From UBA3263 sp964528425 (lineage in GTDB: Bacteria > Bacteroidota > Bacteroidia > Bacteroidales > Muribaculaceae): a stretch of DNA of 18,968 nt. Location: NCBI GenBank assembly GCA_964528425.1, contig CAZGTD010000037.1:1-18968 (forward strand), given 5' to 3'. The notes beneath the pieces are model-generated. The model worked only from the letters and a program-made list of their open reading frames with translations, was not told where the DNA came from and did no database searches. Positions 7,898 to 16,500 of this stretch are shown here, one piece after another. Both the position numbers and the translations under genes were made by a program. The stretch's first letter is position 1. Each line of letters starts with the position of its first letter.

Positions 7898-9058
7898 TCA
7901 GAGGCGACGGGCACCGTCGGAAATTACTACGGGATAGATTTTGGGTTCGTGGCCGTATTTTTCGTTGAACTTCTTGGTAACAACCGAAATGAACGGTTCA
8001 TACAGGTCGTCCTTTACAAGGTTGATGGTACAGCCGCCGAAACCGCCGCCCATGATGCGCGAACCGGTAACGCCGCATTCCTTAGCCAGGTCGTTGAGGT
8101 AGTCGAGTTCTTCGCAGCTTACTTCATAGAGTTTCGACATGCCTTCGTGGGTCTGATACATACGTTCGCCAACCGTAGCGTAGTCGCCGCGTTCAAGGGC
8201 ATCGCAAACGTCAAGCACACGCTGCTTTTCGCCGATAACGTATTCTGCGCGCTTGTAGTCTTCTTCAGAAATTTCGTCTTTTATCTTGTCGAGATCTTCC
8301 ATCGAAGCGTCGCGAAGGGTTTCCATGCCAAGCTTGGCGGCTACGCGTTCGCAGCTCTGGCGGCGCTTGTTGTAGGGCGAGTCAACCAGTTCGTGCTTAA
8401 CGCGCGAGTCAACCAACACCAGTTTATAGCCATCGAGCTTGAAGGGGAAATATTCAAATTCCATCGAGCGGCAGTCGAGACGCATCAGGCAATCTTTCTT
8501 GCCGAACACAGATGCGAACTGGTCCATGATGCCGCAGTTAACGCCGCAATAGTTATGTTCTGTCGACTGGCCGATCTTGGCAAGCTCAAACTTGTCTATC
8601 TTGTTGTCGTTAAACATATCGTTCATGGCAAAAGCAAAGCAGCTTTCAAGGGCGGCCGACGAGCTCAGGCCTGCGCCCAGGGGCACGTTGCCGGCAAACA
8701 CTGCGTCGAAACCTTCAACCTTGAAGCCACGCTTGATAACTTCGCGGCACACACCGAAAATATAGCGGGCCCACTGCTGCTCGGGAGCATCTTCTTCGGC
8801 CAGACCGAACTCAGCGGTTTCGTTAATATCTACGGAATATACGCGGCAACGGTCGGTGCCGTTGGGGCGGATTTCTGCTTCAATAATCTTATCGATTGCA
8901 CCCGGAAATACGAAGCCACCATTATAATCGGTGTGCTCGCCAATCAGGTTAATACGGCCGGCCGATGCGTAAAAAACGCCTTCGCCGCCAAAGCGGGTTG
9001 CAAATTCTTCTTTGATTTTTTCCTGCATGCAAGCAGTGCATTCTTGTTGTTCTTTCAT
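7898..9058 (-). CDS. galK: Galactokinase
   Basis: GalK phosphorylates alpha-D-galactose to galactose 1-phosphate with ATP. The 386-residue protein (start MKEQQECTAC) carries the GHMP-kinase signatures: GRINLIGEHTDYNGG (34-48), the ATP loop GAGLSSSAALE (128-138), the catalytic aspartate in GIMDQFASVFG (Asp179) and GGGFGGCTI near the C-terminus. The frame extends upstream to an ATG at 9103, but that region contains the -7 promoter element, so the ATG at 9058 is the better start. It is the first gene of galK-galM-nucleotidyltransferase. The sugar transporter often found beside galK in related bacteria is absent. Confidence 0.96.
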   Translation of the reverse strand: MKEQQECTACMQEKIKEEFATRFGGEGVFYASAGRINLIGEHTDYNGGFVFPGAIDKIIEAEIRPNGTDRCRVYSVDINETAEFGLAEEDAPEQQWARYIFGVCREVIKRGFKVEGFDAVFAGNVPLGAGLSSSAALESCFAFAMNDMFNDNKIDKFELAKIGQSTEHNYCGVNCGIMDQFASVFGKKDCLMRLDCRSMEFEYFPFKLDGYKLVLVDSRVKHELVDSPYNKRRQSCERVAAKLGMETLRDASMEDLDKIKDEISEEDYKRAEYVIGEKQRVLDVCDALERGDYATVGERMYQTHEGMSKLYEVSCEELDYLNDLAKECGVTGSRIMGGGFGGCTINLVKDDLYEPFISVVTKKFNEKYGHEPKIYPVVISDGARRL

Positions 9059-9090
9059 TGGTAGAGTTTGGTTAGAGGTTAATTTTCCGC

Positions 9091-9123
9091 CAAAGTTACG
9101 CATTTTTCAATGAAAATGCCAAA
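9091..9123 (-). promoter_or_regulatory. Promoter of the gal operon
   Basis: On the minus strand TTTG (9123-9120) is followed after 21 bases by TAACTTTG (9098-9091), an exact match to the Bacteroidetes promoter form. The galK ATG is 33 bases downstream. It lies in the 108-base gap after the DJ-1-family gene. Confidence 0.7.
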
Positions 9124-9166
9124 CTTTTTAGGAATTTTTATATTTACTTGAATTCAATTAAATCTT

Positions 9167-9712
9167 TTAATAGAGCATACCCTTCAGAACGCCCTCGGCT
9201 ACAGCCGCGCCGCAACTGGCCTCAACAATAGCAGCCGCAAACGCTACGGCATAGGCCGGGCCTTTTGCTGTAATAATCCGGCCATCAACCTGAACACCGG
9301 AACCCGTAAATTCGACCCCTTCGCCGGCAAAAGACTCCATGCCCGGATAACAAGTCGCTTTTTTGCCCCGGAGCAAGCCCAGACCGCCGAGCACCACGGC
9401 CGGCGATGCACATATGGCGGCGATATTGCCGCTGAAAGATTTAAGCAGCGATGCCAAAGGAGCGCACTCAACCAAGTTGGTAGCACCGGGCATACCTCCG
9501 GGCAAAATAAGCCATTCGGCATCAACTTCGCCGGGAAGTTCGGCAATGGTCATATCAGCCACATAGGGCACCCCGTGGGCACCAACAACTTCGCGACCGC
9601 TGAGAATAGATACTGTTTTAACGGGCATATCGGCACGACGCAAAACGTCGATTGGCCCTACTGCCTCGATTTCTTCGAAACCGGGAGCGAGAAATAAATA
9701 AGTCGTTTTCAT
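9167..9712 (-). CDS. DJ-1/PfpI (YajL/ThiJ-like) family protein
   Basis: This 181-residue protein belongs to the DJ-1/PfpI superfamily, whose members include protein and nucleotide deglycases (an activity that is debated), chaperones and oxidative-stress proteins. It has the conserved glutamate in GFEEIEAVGP (Glu16) and the nucleophile elbow AAICASPAVVLG with Cys101; ILPGGMPGATNL is also typical of the YajL/DJ-1 group. The length is normal and there is no signal peptide, so it is cytoplasmic. It has its own promoter, 8 bases before the ATG. It lies upstream of galK on the same strand, but the 108-base gap with a strong promoter suggests separate transcription. A function beyond the family cannot be assigned. 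Confidence 0.92.
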   Translation of the reverse strand: MKTTYLFLAPGFEEIEAVGPIDVLRRADMPVKTVSILSGREVVGAHGVPYVADMTIAELPGEVDAEWLILPGGMPGATNLVECAPLASLLKSFSGNIAAICASPAVVLGGLGLLRGKKATCYPGMESFAGEGVEFTGSGVQVDGRIITAKGPAYAVAFAAAIVEASCGAAVAEGVLKGMLY

Positions 9713-9719
9713 AACACCA

Positions 9720-9750
9720 CAAAGTTACAACAATAATTACTAATTAGCAA
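9720..9750 (-). promoter_or_regulatory. Promoter of the DJ-1-family gene
   Basis: TTG (9750-9748) and TAACTTTG (9727-9720) are separated by 20 bases on the minus strand. The -7 box ends 8 bases before the start codon, so the leader is very short or absent. The upstream element lies inside a group of TAATTACTA repeats (9734-9763). Confidence 0.6.
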
Positions 9751-9763
9751 GTAGTAATTACTA
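9734..9763. repeat. TAATTACTA repeats, candidate operator
   Basis: TAATTACTA occurs at 9734-9742 and again at 9755-9763, exactly 21 bases apart (two helical turns). The second copy is part of the perfect 12-bp palindrome TAGTAATTACTA (9752-9763), which also gives a 9-bp inverted repeat with the first copy. The cluster straddles the upstream promoter element of the DJ-1-family gene, a good place for a regulator to bind. Confidence 0.5.
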
Positions 9764-9789
9764 AATTTTGAGTCTTGAAATCTTATTAT

Positions 9790-10130
9790 ACGCTAAGCAC
9801 TGCAGTTAGTAATGGCAACATGCGGATGGCAATATAGCCGTTCTTGCAGGCCATCGACGCGCATAAACCATGCACGATTAAGACCCGCGATACGGGTCAG
9901 TTGAACGGTAACAAAGTAGTCTTGGCCCAAAGTCCACGCACATCATCATAACCACATTTACTTCGCGAGTTCTCCTAACATGGGAAGAGCCGTGCGCTAA
10001 ATCCACCGACCCACTGCGGTAAAATCACCGGTCAGTCCAAGGATAATTATCGCGACGCGAATCCCTGGAGTGGTGGCAGCTTGCCGCCACATGATAGCGA
10101 ACCACCATAAGCAATCCCGCCGTAGCGTGA
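9790..10130 (+). ncRNA. Candidate structured RNA of unknown class
   Basis: No convincing protein gene fills this stretch, but it is dense in possible helices. GCCGTTC (9837-9843) pairs with GAACGGT (9903-9909) and encloses two hairpins: ATCG..GCAT/ATGC..CGAT (9853-9878) and GACCCG/CGGGTC (9882-9898). Downstream are ACTGCGGT (10013-10020) with ACCG+CAGT (10027-10036), a bulged stem GGAT+TCGC/GCGA+ATCC (10041-10064), and a 9-bp hairpin (10070-10090). Two of the helices contain a pair that is G-U only if the plus strand is transcribed, which favours that strand. I looked for the conserved cores of RNase P RNA, tmRNA and SRP RNA and did not find them. Boundaries are approximate and no clear promoter was found. 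Confidence 0.4.
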
Positions 10131-10189
10131 TAATAAGTTAGAAAACGCAGACAATCTAACATACAACATATCCGCCACATAAATAACAC

Positions 10190-10225
10190 ACTTCCAGATT
10201 TGTGAGTTTTTTACTTCCAGATTTG
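10190..10225. repeat. Direct repeat ACTTCCAGATTTG
   Basis: The 13-mer ACTTCCAGATTTG occurs at 10190-10202 and 10213-10225, 23 bases apart. Each copy contains CAGATTTG, one base from the TAnnTTTG promoter element, so a duplicated weak promoter or binding site before the patatin gene is possible. Confidence 0.6.
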
Positions 10226-10258
10226 AGACCTCGCTCTTGTTTCTCCTGTCAAAAAACT

Positions 10259-10291
10259 CTCAATTCCCAATTCTCAATTCCCAATTCTCAA
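10259..10291. repeat. 14-bp tandem repeat CTCAATTCCCAATT
   Basis: The unit CTCAATTCCCAATT is present twice in tandem (10259-10272, 10273-10286), followed by a partial third copy. It lies 54 bases before the patatin start, in the 5' leader region. Similar short AATTC-rich tandem repeats occur between genes in this phylum; no function is known to me. Confidence 0.75.
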
Positions 10292-10344
10292 CAAAACAGT
10301 CTGCCCGGTTGTTACAAAGAAAAATATTCATTGCATATCGACTC

Positions 10345-12552
10345 ATGAGAAAATTTACTGTTATTCTGCTTGCGTTAACCTGCTTTTTTGCTGCAAACGC
10401 TCGCGAACGCGTTGGTCTGGTGCTTTCGGGTGGCGGCGCAAAAGGCGTTGCCCACATCGGCCTGATTCAGGCACTCGAAGAAAACGACATTCCTATCGAC
10501 TACATTACCGGCACTTCGATGGGCGCAATTGTCGGCGGCCTCTATGCCGCAGGTTATTCGCCGGCCGAGATGATGGAGCTGATTGCTTCGCCGATGTTTG
10601 TAAACGCGGCAGCCGGCGAAATCAATCCTGAATACCGCTACTACCTCACGGCACCGCAGCCCTCGCCTCAGCTATTCAGTTTCGCTCTTGGAAATGACTC
10701 GATAGCCAAGAGTGTACCCTACAGCTTGATTTCACCCATTCCGATGAATTTTGCTTTTATGGAAGTGTTTGGCCAGGCAACTCAAGCATGCGGCGGCGAC
10801 TTTAACCGTCTGTTCGTGCCTTTGCGGACCGTCAGCTCCAATATCGAGGCCCAGCGCCCCGAAGTAGCCCGCTCCGGCCAGTTGGCCGACGCCGTGCGCG
10901 CGTCAATGTCGTTTCCCATCGTTTTCTCACCGATAGAGATTAACGATACACTTCACTACGACGGCGGCATATTCGACAACTTCCCCGTGTCGACCATGAA
11001 GCGTGACTTTAACCCCGACTTCACCATTGGCGCCGATGTCCACACCGACGTAAAATCTTATCCCAACGCCTTAAATCAGATTACAGACCTGGTAACGCGA
11101 CCTCAATCCTATGAAGTGCCGGCAGCAGACGGCATGCGCATCCACATGGATCTCCACAAATATTCACTGCTCGACTACGCAAAGTCGCAAGCAATTTACG
11201 AAGTGGGCTATCGCCGCGGACTCGAAATGGTCGACTCCATAAAATCCCGCACCACTGCTCGCCGCCCAGCGGCCGAAGTGCGTGCTCGCCGCGAGGCTTT
11301 TAAGGCATCTTTCAAGCCAATGGAATTCTCGGCAGTTGAATGCACCGGCGGTAAACCCACACAAAACGCCTTTATAGAAGCTCAATTCCCCAAAAAGAAC
11401 TTCAACCTCAACGGCGCGCGCAACGGTTTCTACCGCTCAATTTCCGGAGGCGCAATGCAGAACCTCATGCCGACCGCCGAATACGTTGACTCAGCCTATA
11501 TTCTCAAGCTCAAGGCATATCCCAAGTCAAACTGGAGCGTCGGAGCCGGAGGCTACATTTCATCGTCGACCACCTCGATGATTTACGGCTCCGTGGCCTA
11601 CAAGGCCTTGAACCAGCGGGCGCTCAACGGCGCGCTCAGCGCCTGGGTGGGCCAGAGCTATCTGGCTGCTCAGCTAATGGCTACTATTCGCTTCGGAGCT
11701 GACCTTCCGTATACGCTTTCGCTTCAGGGGGTCGTTAGCAAACATATCTATAATCAGAACGAGCGCGTATTTTTTAATCTCAACGAACCCAAATTCGTTA
11801 AAAACCTCCAGGCCTATGCCCGGGCATATCTACTGCAAATGGCCTGTGGCCCACACGCCGCCGCATCGCTATCGGCAGGCTACGGCATGGAGCGCGTAAA
11901 ATTCGCCGCCGACGATGGCGCCACCGTTCAACACACGCTCAAACTCGGCCAACTGGCGCTGCGTTATGACTACAATACGCTCAATGCCTACGATTTCCCG
12001 ACATCGGGCCTGGAAATCCACGCTTCAGGCATGGGCCTCCTTGGCGATAAGCCCAACAGATGGCTCCAGCTCAACGGACAGGCACGCAAATATTGGTCGA
12101 CCTCGCGCCACTTCTCACTCGGTCTCGAAGGCGAACTGCTCGTTTCTGGCCGCAAACCGTCGAAAATCTATGAAATAGCCATTGCCGAAGCGCCGGCCTA
12201 TCAGCCGACCGCATCAAGCTATAATTCATTCAACCCATCATTCCATGCTTACTCATTCTTAGGCGCAGGCATAACCCCTGTTTATAAAATCACGCAGCAG
12301 TTGCAACTTCGCGGAACTTTTCATATCTTTGCACCGTGGCAACGGCTCAGCGCCGACGAAATGGGCCGCACAGTGCTGTCAGCAAAAGTTCCCTCGCCCG
12401 ATTTCCTCGGCGAAATCCAGGCAGTGGCAAATCTGAAATACGTCAACGTTTGCGCCTATGCCAACTATCGCACCGGACAACGCAACGACAACGGATGGCA
12501 CGTCGGCCTTACCATCGGCATCTTCGCCCTTGCCCCAGACTTCCTGAAATAA
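10345..12552 (+). CDS. Patatin-like phospholipase with C-terminal beta-barrel-like region
   Basis: The 735-residue protein begins with a signal peptide (MRKFTVILLALTCFFAANA). The patatin domain (about 21-330) has all key parts: oxyanion loop GGGAKG (29-34), nucleophile GTSMG with Ser58, and the catalytic aspartate in YDGGIFDNFPV (Asp206). These enzymes hydrolyse acyl chains of phospholipids. Residues from about 370 on are rich in alternating hydrophobic/aromatic strands and end in a typical barrel strand (WHVGLTIGIFALAPDFLK), as in surface antigen/Omp85-like barrels, so the protein probably sits in the outer membrane like PlpD/FplA type Vd autotransporters. I chose the ATG at 10345 over an in-frame ATG at 10237, since the latter would translate the tandem repeat and hide the signal peptide. 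The ssb gene follows after 13 bases. Confidence 0.9.
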   Translation: MRKFTVILLALTCFFAANARERVGLVLSGGGAKGVAHIGLIQALEENDIPIDYITGTSMGAIVGGLYAAGYSPAEMMELIASPMFVNAAAGEINPEYRYYLTAPQPSPQLFSFALGNDSIAKSVPYSLISPIPMNFAFMEVFGQATQACGGDFNRLFVPLRTVSSNIEAQRPEVARSGQLADAVRASMSFPIVFSPIEINDTLHYDGGIFDNFPVSTMKRDFNPDFTIGADVHTDVKSYPNALNQITDLVTRPQSYEVPAADGMRIHMDLHKYSLLDYAKSQAIYEVGYRRGLEMVDSIKSRTTARRPAAEVRARREAFKASFKPMEFSAVECTGGKPTQNAFIEAQFPKKNFNLNGARNGFYRSISGGAMQNLMPTAEYVDSAYILKLKAYPKSNWSVGAGGYISSSTTSMIYGSVAYKALNQRALNGALSAWVGQSYLAAQLMATIRFGADLPYTLSLQGVVSKHIYNQNERVFFNLNEPKFVKNLQAYARAYLLQMACGPHAAASLSAGYGMERVKFAADDGATVQHTLKLGQLALRYDYNTLNAYDFPTSGLEIHASGMGLLGDKPNRWLQLNGQARKYWSTSRHFSLGLEGELLVSGRKPSKIYEIAIAEAPAYQPTASSYNSFNPSFHAYSFLGAGITPVYKITQQLQLRGTFHIFAPWQRLSADEMGRTVLSAKVPSPDFLGEIQAVANLKYVNVCAYANYRTGQRNDNGWHVGLTIGIFALAPDFLK

Positions 12553-12565
12553 CCAAACCGAAAAA

Positions 12566-12895
12566 GTGTCATACCAAAAAGTTATTCTGATCGGAAACGT
12601 CTGCAAAGACCCCGAACTCCGCTACGTTGAAAAACGGGCGATAGCAACCTTTTCGCTCGCTACCGACGAAACATTCGCAAACCCGACCGGCGGCGAACCA
12701 ATCAAGCGAGTTGAGTTCCATAGAATCGTTATGTGGGACTCCCAGGCTGAATTCGCCGAAAAATATGTGCGCCAAGGTTCAAAACTATTCATTGAAGGAC
12801 GTCTGCGTACCCGCACCTGGGAAGACCGCGCATCGCTCAAACACACCGTAACCGAAATAGTAACCGATAAATTCGAAATACTTTCCCGCAAATGA
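12566..12895 (+). CDS. Single-stranded DNA-binding protein lacking the acidic C-terminal tip
   Basis: The 109-residue protein is an SSB-family OB fold: YQKVILIGNVCKDPELRY, ATFSLATDE, VEFHRIVMWDSQAEFAEKYVRQGSKLFIEGRLRTRTWED. It stops at DKFEILSRK directly after the OB fold. The disordered linker and the acidic tip (DDDIPF type) that recruits partner proteins in the main SSB are both absent, so this is likely a second, accessory SSB. The start is GTG (12566-12568), because no ATG precedes the conserved first strand; it lies 13 bases after the patatin stop. The stop overlaps the next ATG (ATGA), which indicates translational coupling with the adenosyltransferase gene. Confidence 0.9.
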   Translation: MSYQKVILIGNVCKDPELRYVEKRAIATFSLATDETFANPTGGEPIKRVEFHRIVMWDSQAEFAEKYVRQGSKLFIEGRLRTRTWEDRASLKHTVTEIVTDKFEILSRK

Positions 12896-13425
12896 AAATC
12901 TACACCCGCACCGGCGATGCCGGCCAAACGTCGATTGTCGGAGGAGCGCGCCTGCCTAAAACCGCAACCCGTATCGAAGCCTACGGAACAGTCGACGAGC
13001 TCAACTCACATCTCGGACTCCTTGCCGCCGACGCCTCAACCCCCGAACCACAGCGGCGCACTCTGCTACAAGTCCAGAACTCACTGTTCAATATCGGTGG
13101 TTTTCTTGCCGGAACTCCCTCCGACGGGCTTATTGACGACGATACACTTATGCTCGAAAACTCAATTGACGCCATGGATCGCGAACTTCCTCCGCTGCAC
13201 GAATTCATTCTTCCCGGCGGAAGCACCCTCGCCGCCCAGGCCCATATTGCCCGGACAGTGTGTCGTCGCGCCGAGCGCCGCATACTAAGCTGCGCAAGCG
13301 AAATGAACCTCACCCCTACCCTGCTGGCTTATATAAACCGCCTGTCCGACTGGCTCTTCACCTTTGCCCGCTACGCCAACCTCCAGGCTCAAGTTCCTGA
13401 ACACACATGGCAATCTCACGACTGA
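12892..13425 (+). CDS. Cob(I)yrinic acid a,c-diamide adenosyltransferase, PduO type
   Basis: PduO-type enzymes attach the adenosyl group of ATP to cob(I)alamin, making coenzyme B12 for enzymes such as methylmalonyl-CoA mutase. The 177-residue protein is full length and has the family signatures: TRTGDAGQTSIVGG (5-18) for ATP binding, RIEAYGTVDELNSHLG (27-42), FILPGGSTLAAQAHIARTVCRRAERR (105-130) and INRLSDWLFTFARYAN (148-163). It is cytoplasmic with no signal peptide. Its ATG overlaps the ssb stop by four bases, and it is the last gene before a strong hairpin terminator. The shared transcript with patatin and ssb is not explained by known pathways. Confidence 0.94.
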   Translation: MKIYTRTGDAGQTSIVGGARLPKTATRIEAYGTVDELNSHLGLLAADASTPEPQRRTLLQVQNSLFNIGGFLAGTPSDGLIDDDTLMLENSIDAMDRELPPLHEFILPGGSTLAAQAHIARTVCRRAERRILSCASEMNLTPTLLAYINRLSDWLFTFARYANLQAQVPEHTWQSHD

Positions 13426-13446
13426 TTAATATCCCTTAAAACTAAA

Positions 13447-13480
13447 AATTGCGGTTTGGCTCCGGGGCCAAACCGCAATT
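13447..13480. terminator. Strong hairpin, probably a two-way terminator
   Basis: AATTGCGGTTTGGC (13447-13460) and GCCAAACCGCAATT (13467-13480) form a perfect 14-bp stem with loop TCCGGG. It lies between the convergent cobalamin adenosyltransferase and BspA-like genes. A T-rich run follows on the minus strand (TTTAGTTTTAA); the plus side has only ATTT, so termination may be stronger for the BspA-like gene. Confidence 0.85.
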
Positions 13481-13511
13481 ACATTTAAGAAAAGACTACT
13501 ATAAATTATTA

Positions 13512-16500
13512 CTAATCAATCAATAACTTTGTAGCAGTTCCTCCGCGACGTACAAGATAAACTCCTTTAGGCAGATTTTCCGTCGAATCGGAAACCTTTA
13601 CACCATTGAGATTATAAACTTCAGTGCGATCGGAAGGACTAACCGACAGCTCATTGATGTCGGCACTTTCAACTTCTTCAATATAAAAGAAATCTTTCCA
13701 TTGCGGTGCCGATTGATAAGCGGCCTTACTCTTAAGTGGAACATATAGCGTACAATCAAACTTTCTTATATCATCGAGAGACTGTTTTCCCGCAACGGGG
13801 GGCTGAGGAGAGTAAGAATAATATTGAGTCATTGCCGTACAGTCAGAAAATGCTTCTTCGCCGATAGACTTGACATTATAACCGGCTGAAAAATATTCGA
13901 GCGATGAGCAACCCGAAAAGGCCCATCTACCGATTTTAGTTACGCCATTACCAATCTTCAACCACTTCAAGCCGGAGCAAAGATAGAATTCGTTGTCAAG
14001 AACCTGAACTTCAGCATTGCTGATTTCTGCTTTTGTCAAGGTAGTTATGTGACAGAAAGGAGAATATCCTCTCTCATACTCCGGGGAATATGAAAGTTTT
14101 CGACCGATATATAGTTCAATCAACGGGCAATCGGTAAATAAACCATAATTACCGTTAGAACCAAGCGCAAGAACGGAACTGGTTTCAAGCGATTTACCTT
14201 CCTCATTAAACGTAAGTGTTGTAACAGAAGTGCATTCTCCAAAAGCATAGTCACCGATTGATTTAACAGTATTGGGTATATTCAGCTCCTTTAATGAGTT
14301 GCAGCCTTTGAATGCACCATTACGGATTTCCGTTATCTTACCGTTAAGATTAACCGAGGTCGGTTTAGTCAATCCGGAAAACGCAAAGTCTCTGATAGAA
14401 CCGCTACTGTTAATACTGAGGGTTTCAACATTATTATCATGATAGAATGAATAATCACTGATATTTTCTACCGAAAAAGAAATGTTTTTATAGGTTACCG
14501 TCTCTGGAACTGTAACATTTTTATATTCAGCGGAGTAGTCGCAGTCAATAACGTCACATGTACGTTCGCTAACGTTAGTGGGTACATACCAAATTCCGTT
14601 AACGGCAAATCGTGAACTTAAGAATTGATATGTAACGATATTTTTATCTGGATATAAAGATGAATATGAATCTGAATACTGATTATTGGCTACGACGTGA
14701 ACAGATGCCGACATCTTTTCCCAACCAACCGGAGGAGTATTTCCTAACCAAAATATCTTGACAATATTTTTGGAGAAACAATCACTCTTGATTTTCAGAA
14801 TACCGGCTCCAATATATAGCGATTTTAGATTAAGGTTTGCGAATGCATCGGAAGGAATATTATCAAATGTTACGCTATTATCAATATCTAAGGTTGAAGT
14901 AGTTGCAGGAAATATATTTTTGCCACATTCCGTCAGGTCTTTCGCCTTAAAATAAACAGTACTTAAACCGGAGCAGCCGCTGAAAGCTTCCTGCCCGATA
15001 GAGTAAACCGATTCGGGTATTGTAATGTTTGATAGAGTCACACACTCGCTGAAAGCTTTCGAACCAATTTTACTAACCGATTCAGGCATTGTAACGGAAG
15101 TTATGTCTTTACATGCGCCGAAAGCAAGACTGCCGATTACCTGAACGGTCGAAGGAATTGCAAACACTCCTTTATAATCTGTCGGAACATAATAAATTGC
15201 GGAGTTATTGGGTCCCCAAATGTATCGGTTCTCGATAATAGCGCCTTTCGCCGGATATTGAATTGAAATACCGGTTGGGAACGGATTCGTTGAAATAGTT
15301 GACGGATAAGCACTCTTAACAAGTTTCGTGCAACCGCTGAAAGCTCCTGTGCCAACAGAAGTAACGGAGCTTGGCAAAATTACTTCCGTCAATCCGGTGC
15401 AACCGCTGAAAGCCTTGCTGCCAATTGTTTTAACCGAATTAGGCAAAGATAATTCTGTCAGTTTGTTGATATTCTCAAAGGCTGATGTTCCGATTTGAGT
15501 TACCGAAGCAGGAATTAAAACTGAAGCAAGGCCACTACATCCGGCAAATGCATAGTCGCCTATTGAGGTGACGTTTTTACCGATAGTCAGTTCTTTAAGT
15601 TGAGTTTGATATTTGAAAGGAGCATAATTATCAGAGCTTTCAAGATTTCGACCGAGATATACAGACTTGATATTACAATTATTAAATATTTCTTCGTTTG
15701 CCTTATACTCCAGTGAAAGAGCTTCTTTCCCGTCTTCAATCACTACTTTAGTAAGTTTTGCACAACTTTTGAAAGCTCCACATCCAATTGTATGAACAGA
15801 ATTGGGAATCGAAATTTCTGTTAATCCGCTACACCTTGAGAACGCATCAATACCGATTAATGTCACAGAGTTTGGAATGGTAACAGAAGATATACTACCG
15901 GCAGACGAAAACGCAAAGTTCCCGATTTTAATAACTGAATTTGGAATTTCGACTTTTGTAATCTCCCCGCCATTAATATATAGATGTTTGGCAAAAGATA
16001 AAGGATTTGAATTAGAATTTACAAAATTAATGGAACACAAATTTTCTATACTCGTAAATTCTGCTTTTACTAAAGAAGTACAATTGATAAAAGCATCCGT
16101 ACCAATCTCGGTTACTGAGTTAGGGATGTTGACCGATGCCAGAGCCGAGCAATTAGAGAATGTTTCGTGTTCAATTGAGGTTATGGAGTTGGGGATGGTG
16201 ATTGAAATCAGGCCGGTACAGTCGTTGAAAGCCAATGCCCCTAATGAGGTTACGGAGTTGGGGATGGCAACCGACGTTAGGCCGCTACAAAAGGAGAAAG
16301 CCTGGTATCCGATTGTGGTTACGGAATTGGGAATGGAGACGGAGGTCAGGCCGGTGCAGTGGAAGAAAGCATGGTCCAAGATTCGTTTAATAGTATTGGG
16401 GATGGTAATTGATGTCATGCCGGTGCAGTTGTAGAAAGCATGATCGGCGATTGAGGTTACACTGTAAGATTTACCGTTGTATGTAATACTTGAACGTATT

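Noticed and set aside
7754..9064. A 436-codon open frame on the plus strand opposite galK
   Set aside because: It mirrors galK, which has all its family motifs. The plus-strand peptide has no recognisable domain and is a by-product of the codon use on the other strand.
9780..9935. Short minus-strand frames (such as MACKNGYIAIRMLP) as protein genes
   Set aside because: Two overlapping frames are open at once, neither has a promoter, and both are very short; the helices suggest RNA or a decayed repeat instead.
9790..10130. RNase P RNA, tmRNA or SRP RNA
   Set aside because: I looked for GAGGAAAGTCC of RNase P, the tRNA-like ends of tmRNA and the SRP tetraloop region on both strands and did not find them.
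10190..10291. CRISPR array
   Set aside because: There are only two copies of each repeat, units are 13-14 bp, there are no uniform unique spacers and no cas genes.
13447..13480. Inverted repeat as a transposon end
   Set aside because: It is a single hairpin with a 6-base loop between convergent genes and no transposase is nearby; a terminator explains it.
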